Assembly (NCBI RefSeq): GCF_900108565.1 | Contig: NZ_LT629971.1 | Coordinates: forward strand, 4,278,001-4,342,000 | Direction: 5' to 3' | Length of the DNA stretch: 64,000 nt | Origin: Mycolicibacterium rutilum | Lineage (GTDB): Bacteria > Actinomycetota > Actinomycetes > Mycobacteriales > Mycobacteriaceae | Part shown: positions 1-6,478 of the stretch, in pieces | Layout: every line of letters starts with the position of its first letter | Position numbering within the stretch: position 1 is the first letter of the stretch | The notes under the pieces: generated by a model | The model's input: the letters and a program-made list of their open reading frames with translations, nothing else | What the model was told of the DNA's origin: nothing | Database searches by the model: none | Program-made: the position numbers and the translations under genes

Positions 1-788
1 TCGCGCCGGACAAGGCGGCGAATGTCCGCCTCGGCGAGACCGGTCTCCTCGGTGCGCGCCACGATGTCCTGCTTGTACCTAGGAGAGGCGATGTCGATTA
101 CCACATCTGCGAGGGGATCTTCTCCGACCAGCGACTCGGCCTCGACGCCGAGGCGCTCGGCGACCGCGGCGAGCTGCTCGGCGGTGACCGGCACGACGCC
201 GGTCATGAGCGACCGCAATTCGGGCAGCGCGAGTCCCAACACCTCGCCGACGATGCGTGAGTTGCCGCCGGCCTGCTGAACCTTTTCCGAGTCGAGGAAC
301 GCCCCCTCTTCGGCGCCGCCGGTGTTGAAGCACAGCTCGGTCCAGTGGTCGACCATCAGGCGGTCCGCGCCATTGTTCGCGGCGTCACTGGCCGAGCCCG
401 GTGCGAAGGCGAAGCCGGGGTCGTCGCCGTCGTCCATCGCGGACGACAGCGGAAGGATCCGGGCGGGCGGCAGCAGCTGGCCAAGGCTGCGGTCGAGGAG
501 ATGGCCTCCCAACCCGGTCTCGCGCGTCGGCCACAAGGTCACGGGCACCCCAAGTGGGGAGTCCTCGACGACGAGTCCGGGTGCGAACGACACCTCACCG
601 GGAAGTGTGACCGGCCAGGCCAACACGAACCCGAGCTTCGCCGCCGCGATCATTGCGAGCCCGACATCGTCGCCGTCCCAGGAGAGGATCCACAGATCAC
701 CTGCGCGGACCTGCTTGCTTTGCGCTCCGCGGTCCCACAGCTGGTACGCAGATACCGGTAGGCCGGCCGGTCGATCACCGCCGCTCAC
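1..788 (-). CDS. Hypothetical protein, possible C-terminal HTH (3' end outside window)
   Basis: An uninterrupted minus-strand frame of 262 codons runs off the left edge. It starts at GTG 788, with the strong ribosome site GGGAGGTG just upstream. Residues 28-90 are rich in short beta-like stretches (RAGDLWILSWDG, then Gly/Val-rich segments). Residues 145-222 look helical, and LRSLMTGVVPVTAEQL (191-206) resembles the helix-turn-helix scaffold of XRE-type regulators. I do not recognise the family. It follows the 122-aa gene at 838-1206 on the same strand after a 49-bp gap, so the two are probably co-transcribed. A regulator or antitoxin role is inference only. Confidence 0.6.
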   Translation of the reverse strand, partial: MSGGDRPAGLPVSAYQLWDRGAQSKQVRAGDLWILSWDGDDVGLAMIAAAKLGFVLAWPVTLPGEVSFAPGLVVEDSPLGVPVTLWPTRETGLGGHLLDRSLGQLLPPARILPLSSAMDDGDDPGFAFAPGSASDAANNGADRLMVDHWTELCFNTGGAEEGAFLDSEKVQQAGGNSRIVGEVLGLALPELRSLMTGVVPVTAEQLAAVAERLGVEAESLVGEDPLADVVIDIASPRYKQDIVARTEETGLAEADIRRLVRR

Positions 789-837
789 TGCTCACCTCCC
801 GTGGTCGTCGCTGCAAAAAGAATCGCCAGAGTACAGG

Positions 838-1206
838 TCATGAGTCGTAAAGCCGACCCCGGTAGACCTCTCGCGCCACCTTCACCTCGTCGTTGGGCAG
901 TTTGCCGAGGTAGTCGCATTTGCCAGCGTGGCCCGTGACGTCCTTCAGGACCGGGTGGATGTAGCGGGCAGTCCACCACCCCGCGGCACCGAGGCGCGTG
1001 GCGTGGATCTCGGGCATCGCCCTGCTGGGCTGGTCTCCCGGCTTCTCGTCGCTAGTGATTCGGGGGAGCCCGGACCAAACGGTGTCCGCGTGGCGCTCGG
1101 CCATACATGCCATCGGACGGGCGGCCTTCCCGACGCGCGCCGGGTTCTCGGTGGCCTCCTTGGTGACCCAGTACGCGTCGCCGAACTTGGCATCTCCGTC
1201 GGGCAT
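838..1206 (-). CDS. Hypothetical 122-aa protein, possibly PemK/MazF-like
   Basis: Complete frame starting ATG 1206 (MPDGDAKFGDAYWV) and ending YRGRLYDS. The pattern GDAYWV near residue 9, then ARPMAC near residue 30 and a Trp-Ser-Gly-Leu-Pro stretch, loosely recalls the small SH3-like barrel of PemK/MazF toxins, but no diagnostic residue set can be confirmed by eye. It lies 49 bp upstream of the larger gene at 1-788, whose C-terminal part looks HTH-like; toxin followed by regulator would be an acceptable gene order. Existence of the gene is fairly certain, the function is not. Confidence 0.55.
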   Translation of the reverse strand: MPDGDAKFGDAYWVTKEATENPARVGKAARPMACMAERHADTVWSGLPRITSDEKPGDQPSRAMPEIHATRLGAAGWWTARYIHPVLKDVTGHAGKCDYLGKLPNDEVKVAREVYRGRLYDS

Positions 1207-1284
1207 GCGCGGCAGCTTACAAGCCGAAGGTGACAGCGTGCGTCGGTATCCGGCGGGGCGCTCGCACGTCCAATTGGCTTCCGG

Positions 1285-1782
1285 TCACTCATGTCTCACG
1301 TGCGAGCCGCTGTCGAGAGTCGGGGCCACAGTGGGTTGGATGAACAGAGTGTGGCCCGCGGGACCCGGTCCCGGGTCGTAGAACGGCTCCCATCCGAGCC
1401 GCGCCCAGAATCCGTCGGCCTGCTCGCTGTATGCGAAGAGCCGCCGGCCGGGGTGCCGACGGCTGAGTGCCTGTACCACCCGCGTGCCGACGCCGCGGTT
1501 GTGCGAGGCGGCGGCCACCTCGATCAGCTGGATCTCTAGGCGATCGGTGCCGAGTTCCGGCACGTTGAGGTAGGTCGGATTGATGCCGCCCGGATCGTCG
1601 AGTTCAATCCGGGCCACCTCGACGCCGTCCTCCAGCACTTGCACGAACCACGGATCGTCGGCGTAGTACCGGACCTCGTCCCACCACCGCTCGTTCGTAT
1701 AAGCGATCTCCCAGTCGAAGGGCGGCATCCAGGAGTACTTGTCCGCGGGGCCGCGGCGGTGGTCGACTAGATCGAGGCCCAT
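1285..1782 (-). CDS. GNAT-family N-acetyltransferase
   Basis: 165 aa from ATG 1782. The central region carries the acetyl-CoA pyrophosphate-binding signature of the GNAT fold, HNRGVGTRVVQAL at residues 94-106 (R/Q-x-x-G-x-G/A type), preceded by a beta strand RLEIQLIEVAA and followed by FAYSEQADGFWARLGWEP, a typical C-terminal GNAT strand-helix-strand with the aromatic FW..LGW motif. It should transfer an acetyl group from acetyl-CoA to an unknown amine. It stands alone, upstream (in its own direction) of the two unknown genes at 1-1206 and 228 bp from the IS3 element. Substrate cannot be inferred. Confidence 0.8.
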   Translation of the reverse strand: MGLDLVDHRRGPADKYSWMPPFDWEIAYTNERWWDEVRYYADDPWFVQVLEDGVEVARIELDDPGGINPTYLNVPELGTDRLEIQLIEVAAASHNRGVGTRVVQALSRRHPGRRLFAYSEQADGFWARLGWEPFYDPGPGPAGHTLFIQPTVAPTLDSGSHVRHE

Positions 1783-2010
1783 GGGCCAAGCCTATGGACA
1801 GGTGCTGACGGAGAGCAGGTGCCGACAGGCGCACTGTTATCGGCGGGGTTTCGCACAAGAAGGAATGAGGGCGCGCCCGTGGTCTCCCGAACCTCGAGCG
1901 ATAACAAGACGAACGCACTGACCTCGATACGGTGTCCCCGCACGTGGACAGGCAGCCCGCCCCTCATGTACACGCTGGCCTCAGCGCTCGCCTCCGACTT
2001 CGACGAGGTG

Positions 2011-2033
2011 TGAACTACCCCAGGTTTTCTTCC
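2011..2033. repeat. Left terminal inverted repeat of the IS3 element
   Basis: 23 bp, exact reverse complement of 3299-3321. It starts with TGA and is preceded by the GTG target copy. Confidence 0.95.
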
Positions 2034-2049
2034 GATCTCTATAGGAGGA

Positions 2050-2376
2050 TTGGAAGTTATGCCCCGTCAGTATTCGCCCGAGTTTCGGGTGCGTGCGTTG
2101 CGTTTGGTGGACACCACAATGGAGTCTGCGGAAGTGTCTGAGTTCGAGGCGATCAAGTCTGTTGCGAGCAAACTCGGGGTTGCCGAGGAGTCGGTGCGTC
2201 GGTGGCGGCGTAAGTCGCAGATCGATGCCGGCGAACGCCCTGGCGTGACGACCTCCGAGCACGCTGAGATTCGCCGCCTCAAGCGCGAGGTCGCCGAATT
2301 ACGAAGAGCGAACGAGATTTTGAAGTCTGCGTCAGCGTTTTTCGCAGCGGAACTCGACCGCCCAGGAACGAAATGA
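2050..2376 (+). CDS. IS3-family transposase OrfA
   Basis: 108 aa. The N-terminal half holds the helix-turn-helix that binds the IS ends (YSPEFRVRALRLV ... VASKLGVAEESVRRWRRK), followed by a leucine-zipper-like stretch (IRRLKREVAELRRANEILK) used for OrfA-OrfAB oligomerisation, and the typical ending SASAFFAAELDRP. A good ribosome site AGGAGG sits at 2043-2048. The run GTTTTTC at 2337-2343 lies where IS3 elements shift to -1; the orfB frame is open back through this point, so an OrfAB fusion transposase can be made by -1 frameshifting. Confidence 0.93.
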   Translation: MEVMPRQYSPEFRVRALRLVDTTMESAEVSEFEAIKSVASKLGVAEESVRRWRRKSQIDAGERPGVTTSEHAEIRRLKREVAELRRANEILKSASAFFAAELDRPGTK

Positions 2377-3299
2377 TCGCCTACATCGATGCGCATCGCG
2401 ATCAGTTCGGGGTCGAGTTCATCTGCCGTGTTCTGCGGGCAGCTATCCCTGGGTTTTTCACGTCCCGCGGTTACCGCGACGCCAAGACCCGCCCCCGCTG
2501 CGACCGCGCTCTGCGCGATGAGCTGCTGATCGCCGAGCTGGCCACCGTGCACCGGGCGAACTACTCGGTCTACGGCGTCAAGAAAATGCAGCACGCCATG
2601 ATCCGGCGTGGCTGGTCGATCGGACGCGAACAAACCCGCAGGTTAATGCACTTGGCTGGCCTGCGCGGTGTGCGGCGCGGCAAACCGGTATTCACCACAA
2701 TCACCGACCCCGCCGCGGCCCGACCGGCCGATCTGGTCAACCGGCAGTTCGCCACCAGCGCACCCAATCGGCTCTGGGTCGCCGACATCACCTACGTGCG
2801 GACCTGGCAGGGGTTCTGCTACACCGCGTTCGTCATCGATGCCTGCACTAAACGGATCGTCGGGTGGGCGGTGTCGCCCACGATGAGCACCGAAGACTTA
2901 CCTCTTCAGGCGTTCAATCATGCTGTTTGGCAACAGAACTCAGATCTTTCTGAGTTGATCCATCATTCCGACCGCGGATCGCAATACCTATCGCTGACCT
3001 ATACCGAGCGGCTACTTGAGCTCGACATCGCGCCATCGGTGGGATCTCGCGGAGATAGCTATGACAACGCCCTGGCCGAAGCAGTCAACGCCGCCTACAA
3101 AACAGAACTGATCTACCGCGGCCGGCGCTGGCGCGGCGTCGACGACGTCGAACTGGCAACCGCTCAATGGGTGGCCTGGTACAACCAGGAACGCCTGCAC
3201 GAAGCCCTCGGCTACCTCACCCCAGCCGAGTACGAGACCGCCCTCACCGCGGACTCACACCATGCGAGCCAGCCAGCCCCGGCCCTCGCAACCGCATAG
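2373..3299 (+). CDS. IS3-family transposase OrfB (DDE integrase core)
   Basis: 308 aa, starting at ATG 2373 inside the last codons of orfA (4-base overlap) and in its -1 frame. Contains the HTH_21-like N-terminal region (NYSVYGVKKMQHAM) and an rve integrase core with the catalytic triad D138 (WVADITY), D200 (HHSDRGSQY) and E236 (DNALAEA), the last two 35 residues apart as in the DDE(35)E pattern. Length and motifs are complete. Active as the C-terminal half of the frameshift product OrfAB, which cuts and circularises the element. Confidence 0.95.
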   Translation: MIAYIDAHRDQFGVEFICRVLRAAIPGFFTSRGYRDAKTRPRCDRALRDELLIAELATVHRANYSVYGVKKMQHAMIRRGWSIGREQTRRLMHLAGLRGVRRGKPVFTTITDPAAARPADLVNRQFATSAPNRLWVADITYVRTWQGFCYTAFVIDACTKRIVGWAVSPTMSTEDLPLQAFNHAVWQQNSDLSELIHHSDRGSQYLSLTYTERLLELDIAPSVGSRGDSYDNALAEAVNAAYKTELIYRGRRWRGVDDVELATAQWVAWYNQERLHEALGYLTPAEYETALTADSHHASQPAPALATA

Positions 3300-3321
3300 G
3301 AAGAAAACCTGGGGTAGTTCA
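3299..3321. repeat. Right terminal inverted repeat of the IS3 element
   Basis: 23 bp, exact reverse complement of 2011-2033. It overlaps the last base of the orfB stop codon and is followed by the second GTG target copy at 3322-3324. Confidence 0.95.
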
Positions 3322-3389
3322 GTGCGCCCGCTCCGGTGCACGGACCTGTTGCTGATGGCCACAGACGTCACGCGAGGAGCTCGAAGCTA

Positions 3390-3424
3390 GTGGTGTGTCA
3401 CGCAATTAGTTAACTGCATGTTCG
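3390..3424. repeat. Left 35-bp inverted repeat of the nuclease cassette
   Basis: Begins GTGGTGTGTCACG directly after TA at 3388-3389. Matches the reverse complement of 4132-4166 at 26 of 35 positions, gap-free. Confidence 0.6.
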
Positions 3425-3427
3425 GGA

Positions 3428-4000
3428 TTATGTGTCGGTGAGTGCATCACCAGCAGCCGCGTTGCCGATTTTGCCGCGATTGACCGCTGCTGCCTGGTGA
3501 ATGGAGGCCTTGAGCTCTTCGTAGGCACACTCGTGCGGACGGAGGGCTTTCAGCCGTCCGAGTCGAATCGTCTTCTGCTCCGTGACGTTTCGGTTGAGAA
3601 CACTCGTCGGCAGCACGTAGAACCTCCATTGCGCGACGTCGAGCGGGCGGACATGTTCGCGGTCCGTACCCGTGAGCAGACAGAAGACGTACACGTCGGC
3701 GCTTCGCTCCGCACTGGCCACAAAGGTGTTGGCGCGGGCGTCCCAGCCCTTTGCGGGGCGGATGTTGAACGCGATCTCTGATAGCCGGGTTTGCTTCCAC
3801 GTTTGCACGTAGGCAGCCGACTTCACCTCGACACCGATATCGCCGATGACGAGGTCGTACTTGTCCCATTCGACGCGCTTCGTGTCGCAAATGCCGAGTG
3901 CTTTGGCCACGATGTACTCGGCCAGCACACCACGGGTGGTGTTCGTGAGCAGGTCGTCGTACGCCCAGGCTAGAAATTCCTGTTTATCCAAGTAACTCAT
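3428..4000 (-). CDS. PD-(D/E)XK nuclease-like protein (restriction-type, unnamed)
   Basis: 190 aa from ATG 4000 (MSYLDKQEFLAW), the start being set by the ATGA overlap with the 43-aa ORF upstream and by a GAAGG ribosome site; the frame is open further upstream but that part does not look coding. The core E28 (VLAEYIV), D49 (DKYDLVIGD) and E58-V-K60 (IGVEVKSAAY) fits the E...D...ExK active site of restriction-endonuclease-like folds. No other domain is seen. A DNA-cleaving role, probably defensive, follows from the motif; no methyltransferase lies next to it. Located inside the TA-flanked cassette. Confidence 0.65.
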   Translation of the reverse strand: MSYLDKQEFLAWAYDDLLTNTTRGVLAEYIVAKALGICDTKRVEWDKYDLVIGDIGVEVKSAAYVQTWKQTRLSEIAFNIRPAKGWDARANTFVASAERSADVYVFCLLTGTDREHVRPLDVAQWRFYVLPTSVLNRNVTEQKTIRLGRLKALRPHECAYEELKASIHQAAAVNRGKIGNAAAGDALTDT

Positions 4001-4128
4001 CGTCGAGCCTTCATCGCTTGCGCAGTTCCCTTTCCCAGTACCGTCGTCACTTTGTGCCGGTCGATGTCGTCGAGGGTCAGCACCGATTCGGGTCGGGCGA
4101 TCCACTCCATGTCCCTGGCATTCTGCAT
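3997..4128 (-). CDS. Small 43-aa ORF coupled to the nuclease gene
   Basis: Starts ATG 4128 (MQNARDMEWIARPESV) and its TGA overlaps the nuclease ATG, a translational-coupling arrangement. Charged, mostly helical, with LTLDDIDRHKV and a basic end AQAMKARR. The start is only 4 bases inside the right inverted repeat of the cassette, so it may be the residual 3' end of a longer gene; the frame stays open upstream but holds no start codon and does not look coding there. Possible partner or immunity protein of the nuclease, but unproven. Confidence 0.35.
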   Translation of the reverse strand: MQNARDMEWIARPESVLTLDDIDRHKVTTVLGKGTAQAMKARR

Positions 4129-4131
4129 GTT

Positions 4132-4166
4132 CCAACATGCGGTTAACCAATAATGAGACGGACCAC
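4132..4166. repeat. Right 35-bp inverted repeat of the nuclease cassette
   Basis: Reverse complement begins GTGGTCCGTCTCA and matches 3390-3424 at 26 of 35 positions. Followed outside by TA at 4167-4168. Confidence 0.6.
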
Positions 4167-4220
4167 TAGCGCCGCGAAGCTCGTCACTACGCCGCCGCGC
4201 GTCTACGGGTCGATGCCGCC

Positions 4221-4364
4221 TTAACCTCGCGGCCGGTGCTCGGCTCCCTGGTGCCGTAGGTCGAAGAGATCCGCGTACGGCAGTCGACGTCGCGCAGCGA
4301 CTTGAGGTTTCGGCCGAAGCTGCGACGTCTCCGGTAGGACAGTGAGCCAGTAAGTTCCCTGCAT
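4221..4364 (-). pseudogene. Broken fragment resembling the N-terminus of a phage tape-measure protein
   Basis: ATG 4364 has a strong ribosome site (GGAGAGGG) and opens MQGTYWLTVLPETSQLRP, which resembles the first residues of actinophage tail tape-measure proteins (YW-V-x-VLPxTS-x-x-xP) as I remember them. After residue 19 this frame turns Arg-rich and stops at 47 codons, whereas the adjacent frame continues plausibly (NLKSLRDVDCRTRISSTYG ... STGREVKAAS) to a stop near 4187. This suggests a frameshifted, truncated remnant. It sits 36 bp beyond the terminase-like gene, where the large terminase would be expected, implying a deletion that removed the structural module. Confidence 0.35.
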
Positions 4365-4400
4365 CTCGCTATCCCTCTCCCACAGTCCGATTCCCGCGCA

Positions 4401-4784
4401 TCAGATCATCGCCTCGTCCCATGGCTCTGACGCTGGCATGGCCAGGATCGCCGCCAGCCAGTCACCCGACGTGTCCCTCCCGCGGGCAGGTTTGTCGATC
4501 GCCTCAATCTCGGCCGCGATCAACGTCTGCTGCCGGATCAACGCGGCCAGCGCCGTCGGCTTCGTGGCCGGATCGTCAAGAGCAGCCGCGATCCGATTCC
4601 GCATCGCCACCAACAGCTGCCGGCGATCACCAGAGCGCGCAGCAGCCGTCACCGACACCGGCGTCACCTTCCGCGGTGCCCGCTTCGCCGGCACCTTCCG
4701 CGCCGCAGCCTTCTTCGCCGACGCCTCGCCGTCCCTCACCACTTGCAGCGTCGCCGGCGACGCCGGCCGCTTCCGTGGAGTCAT
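4401..4784 (-). CDS. Terminase small subunit-like protein
   Basis: 127 aa from ATG 4784, ribosome site AGGAAGG 9 bases upstream. Residues 1-45 are a basic Lys/Arg/Ala-rich tail. Residues 53-100 (RRQLLVAMRNRIAAALDDP ... LAALIRQQTLIAAEIEAID) match the compact helical pattern of small terminase subunits of actinophages, which bind the pac/cos site and start DNA packaging. No large subunit follows. In satellites such a protein redirects helper-phage packaging. The assignment rests on pattern memory, not on catalytic residues, which this family lacks. Confidence 0.55.
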   Translation of the reverse strand: MTPRKRPASPATLQVVRDGEASAKKAAARKVPAKRAPRKVTPVSVTAAARSGDRRQLLVAMRNRIAAALDDPATKPTALAALIRQQTLIAAEIEAIDKPARGRDTSGDWLAAILAMPASEPWDEAMI

Positions 4785-4797
4785 CAGATCGGCCTTC

Positions 4798-4992
4798 CTA
4801 CTTGTAAAAAAAATTTCTGGGCAGGGGGAGAGCCGCCTGTGCTGCGAAGTGCGGCGTGGGGGCTCCCTGGGGGTACCTCCCCCTGGTCTGCTCGGTGTCG
4901 CTGGCGGTCACGTCATGGTCCTCGTCGTGGTGGGCCTCGCGGCTGGCGTGCGCGGTGTGCGCTTCCCGGTGCGCCGGCCGCGAGGCGGTCAT
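4798..4992 (-). CDS. Small His-rich ORF, doubtful
   Basis: 64 codons from ATG 4992, which overlaps the TGA of the preceding coiled-coil gene (ATGA). The sequence is His- and Ala-rich (REAHTAHASREAHHDEDHD) and ends FFYK at a run of T just before the terminase ribosome site. The overlap argues for translation, the low-complexity composition against a conserved protein. Without it, 4785-4988 would be a 204-bp spacer. Confidence 0.3.
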   Translation of the reverse strand: MTASRPAHREAHTAHASREAHHDEDHDVTASDTEQTRGRYPQGAPTPHFAAQAALPLPRNFFYK

Positions 4993-5537
4993 GCTCCCCA
5001 TAGGTAGGTGAGGGTGCGGTCGAAGGACCGCTGTTGGAGTTCGGCAAGGTCGCGGAGATCCTTGAGGTCTTCGCCGGCGCTGGGGTTCTCGCTGATGTAC
5101 GCGTTGATGATGCTGGGCCAGCCGGCTTCGAGTGCTCGCGCGAGGACCGCGGCGGCGAGGGTCTTGTCGTCGGAGCGCAGGGCTGCTGCGAACACCTGCT
5201 CTGCCTCGTCGCTTCGCGCGAGGCGCGCTGCTCGGTCCTGCGAATCTCGGTAGAGCAGAACCTGTGCGGGATCGCTGCTCGTCACGCTCGGCAGCCCGAA
5301 TAGCTTCCGCTCTAGCGTCTGCTTCTTGGTGTTGATGAGCTCGGTTTCTTTGCGCTTGAGGTCGCGGAGCTGCTCGCGGGTCCGGTCACGTTCGGCGTCG
5401 AGCTTGGCCTGTCGGCCCTGTTCGGACAGGTTGCGGTCGTTCGCGATGCTGTCTTTGGTTTGGCTCGATCGCTTCTGGATGCTCGCGCCCTGTGCGCGCA
5501 GATCTTCGATCTGGGACTTGAGTTGTGTGAGAGACAT
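4989..5537 (-). CDS. Coiled-coil protein of the phage island
   Basis: 182 aa from ATG 5537, with ribosome site GAAAGGAAA. Residues 1-85 form a long heptad-rich helix (LTQLKSQIEDLRAQGAS, then ...EQLRDLKRKETELIN), followed by a globular helical half (SVTSSDPAQVLLYRDSQDR ... TYLWGA). Position just before the terminase-like gene and the extended coiled coil would suit a scaffold or assembly-interfering protein, but no family is recognised. Phage satellites often encode capsid-size-redirecting proteins at this place; here that is conjecture. Confidence 0.6.
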   Translation of the reverse strand: MSLTQLKSQIEDLRAQGASIQKRSSQTKDSIANDRNLSEQGRQAKLDAERDRTREQLRDLKRKETELINTKKQTLERKLFGLPSVTSSDPAQVLLYRDSQDRAARLARSDEAEQVFAAALRSDDKTLAAAVLARALEAGWPSIINAYISENPSAGEDLKDLRDLAELQQRSFDRTLTYLWGA

Positions 5538-5560
5538 TGTGCGCGTTTCCTTTCGGTGAG

Positions 5561-5941
5561 TTAGGCCGCGGTGCGGCCTGTGGTGAGGTTCCAGAGTTCC
5601 TGTATGCGGGCTGCTACCGGGTGTTCGCCGAAGTGGCGGATGCCGGCCTGAACGACGTCGCTCCATCGGTGGTCGATGGCGATTTGCAGAATCGCGAGGA
5701 CAGCGAACCCGTCTGCCGACTGGCTGGCGCAGATGAGGTATCGGGCTGCGGCGGACTCGTCTGCGATGTCGATATCGCCTCGGCCGCGTGCAGCATTGCG
5801 GAACACGATGTGTCGCAACTGCGCGATGCGTTCGGTCGTTGCGCGCGCAGCTTCGTCCCGGCGCCGGCGTTCGACGTCTGCCCGGTCGACATTTCGGACG
5901 GCCCGTTCGACGATGGTCAGCCCGTCGCGCGCGCTAGTCAT
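5561..5941 (-). CDS. Hypothetical helical protein of the phage island
   Basis: 126 aa from ATG 5941, overlapping the preceding 55-aa gene by 8 bases. The first third is strongly charged (NVDRADVERRRRDEAARATTERIAQL), a likely long helix; the rest is mixed (YLICASQSADGFAVLAILQIAI). No motif recognised. Tight coupling to its neighbours is the main evidence that it is real. Confidence 0.6.
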   Translation of the reverse strand: MTSARDGLTIVERAVRNVDRADVERRRRDEAARATTERIAQLRHIVFRNAARGRGDIDIADESAAARYLICASQSADGFAVLAILQIAIDHRWSDVVQAGIRHFGEHPVAARIQELWNLTTGRTAA

Positions 5942-6101
5942 CGCGGCCCAGCAGTGATTTGACGAACTGTCGATTGGCTGTGCGGTGCGGGTCGACGTCT
6001 TCCGGTTCGGCGTCCTCGGTTTCGGCGAGTACGTCGCGGAGCAACTCGATCTCGTCGTCGGTCATGCTGGCGACCAACCGCGCGATTTCGTCTCTGTTCA
6101 T
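5934..6101 (-). CDS. Small acidic protein of the phage island
   Basis: 55 aa from ATG 6101 (MNRDEIARLVASMTDDEIELL), with ribosome site GAAGGAAGG. Its start overlaps the stop of the HTH gene (ATGA) and its end overlaps the next gene by 8 bases. Highly acidic middle (AETEDAEPEDVD). The two short amphipathic helices and the net negative charge resemble DNA-mimic or partner proteins, but no family is recognised. Confidence 0.6.
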   Translation of the reverse strand: MNRDEIARLVASMTDDEIELLRDVLAETEDAEPEDVDPHRTANRQFVKSLLGRDD

Positions 6102-6478
6102 AGCCTTCCTTCGATGTGTTCGCGTAACGCTGTCTCGTCGACGAACCAGCGGCCAGCGATCTTTCGGCCTCCTAGTCGCGGGGCGAGTCGGCGGGCCTGC
6201 CTGTCCGAAATGTGAAGGCGGGCAGCGACTTCGTCGGCTGGCACGGTGGGTTGTTCCACGGCGACAGCCTTGCTGATCGCAGATGAACGGACGTCCGAGT
6301 GACCGGCTACGGCCATCGCCGCGGCAAGTTCGCAGGCCAGAGCCTCGTATTTCTGATATGGAACTCCGCCCCATTTGCGGTGTTTGACTGCGATCAGTGC
6401 GCATTCGAGCGCGGCGCGCAGCGCCGGTCCGCTCAACACCACGACACCTTCTGCGCGCAGTAGACCGGTTTCGCTCAT
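6098..6478 (-). CDS. HTH DNA-binding protein (MerR/excisionase-type)
   Basis: 126 aa from ATG 6478, the ATG overlapping the stop of the upstream gene. Residues 75-126 hold a winged helix-turn-helix of the HTH_17 kind: VPADEVAARLHISDRQARRL, then GGRKIAGRWFVDETALREHI, in which the wing and the basic GR-I-AGRW strand are clear. The N-terminal part is helical (LRAALECALIAVKHRKW). Mycobacterial prophages carry such proteins among their early genes. Likely a regulator or recombination accessory factor of the island. Confidence 0.7.
   Translation of the reverse strand: MSETGLLRAEGVVVLSGPALRAALECALIAVKHRKWGGVPYQKYEALACELAAAMAVAGHSDVRSSAISKAVAVEQPTVPADEVAARLHISDRQARRLAPRLGGRKIAGRWFVDETALREHIEGRL

Larger units (their letters stand above)
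2011..3321 (+). mobile_element. IS3-family insertion sequence, intact, 1311 bp
   Basis: Ends are perfect 23-bp inverted repeats (2011-2033 and 3299-3321) beginning TGAACTACCCC, similar to the TGAACCGCCCC ends of IS6110 as I remember them. It is flanked on both sides by GTG (2008-2010 and 3322-3324), a 3-bp target duplication as expected for the family. Two overlapping transposase frames fill the element. Perfect repeats, intact frames and matching target duplication indicate a recent, probably still active insertion. It lies between the GNAT gene and the nuclease cassette; rejoining the flanks reveals no recognisable gene, so the target was probably non-coding. Confidence 0.95.
3390..4166. 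mobile_element. Putative non-autonomous mobile cassette carrying a nuclease gene
   Basis: Two 35-bp imperfect inverted repeats (3390-3424 and 4132-4166; 26 of 35 positions match, with an unbroken core GTTAAC-x-GCATGTT) face each other and are each bordered outside by TA (3388-3389 and 4167-4168). TA flanks are what IS630/Tc1-mariner type elements leave. Inside there is no transposase, only the minus-strand nuclease gene and a coupled 43-aa ORF. Base composition inside is visibly less GC-rich than the surrounding island. The interpretation as a mobile insertion cassette moved in trans is inference. Confidence 0.5.

Noticed and set aside
1819..3390. A gene interrupted by the IS3 element, restored by removing the element and one GTG
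   Set aside because: The rejoined plus-strand frame would encode about 85 residues with no recognisable pattern and no ribosome site at its GTG; it is more likely non-coding.
3428..4150. A longer 240-codon version of the nuclease starting at 4150
   Set aside because: The extra 50 residues do not look coding, run through the inverted repeat, and the ATG at 4000 is set by a ribosome site and overlap with the 43-aa ORF.
1..4400. Search for a second copy of the tRNA-Pro 3' end (left attachment site)
   Set aside because: No match was seen by eye; either it is outside the window or too short to recognise.
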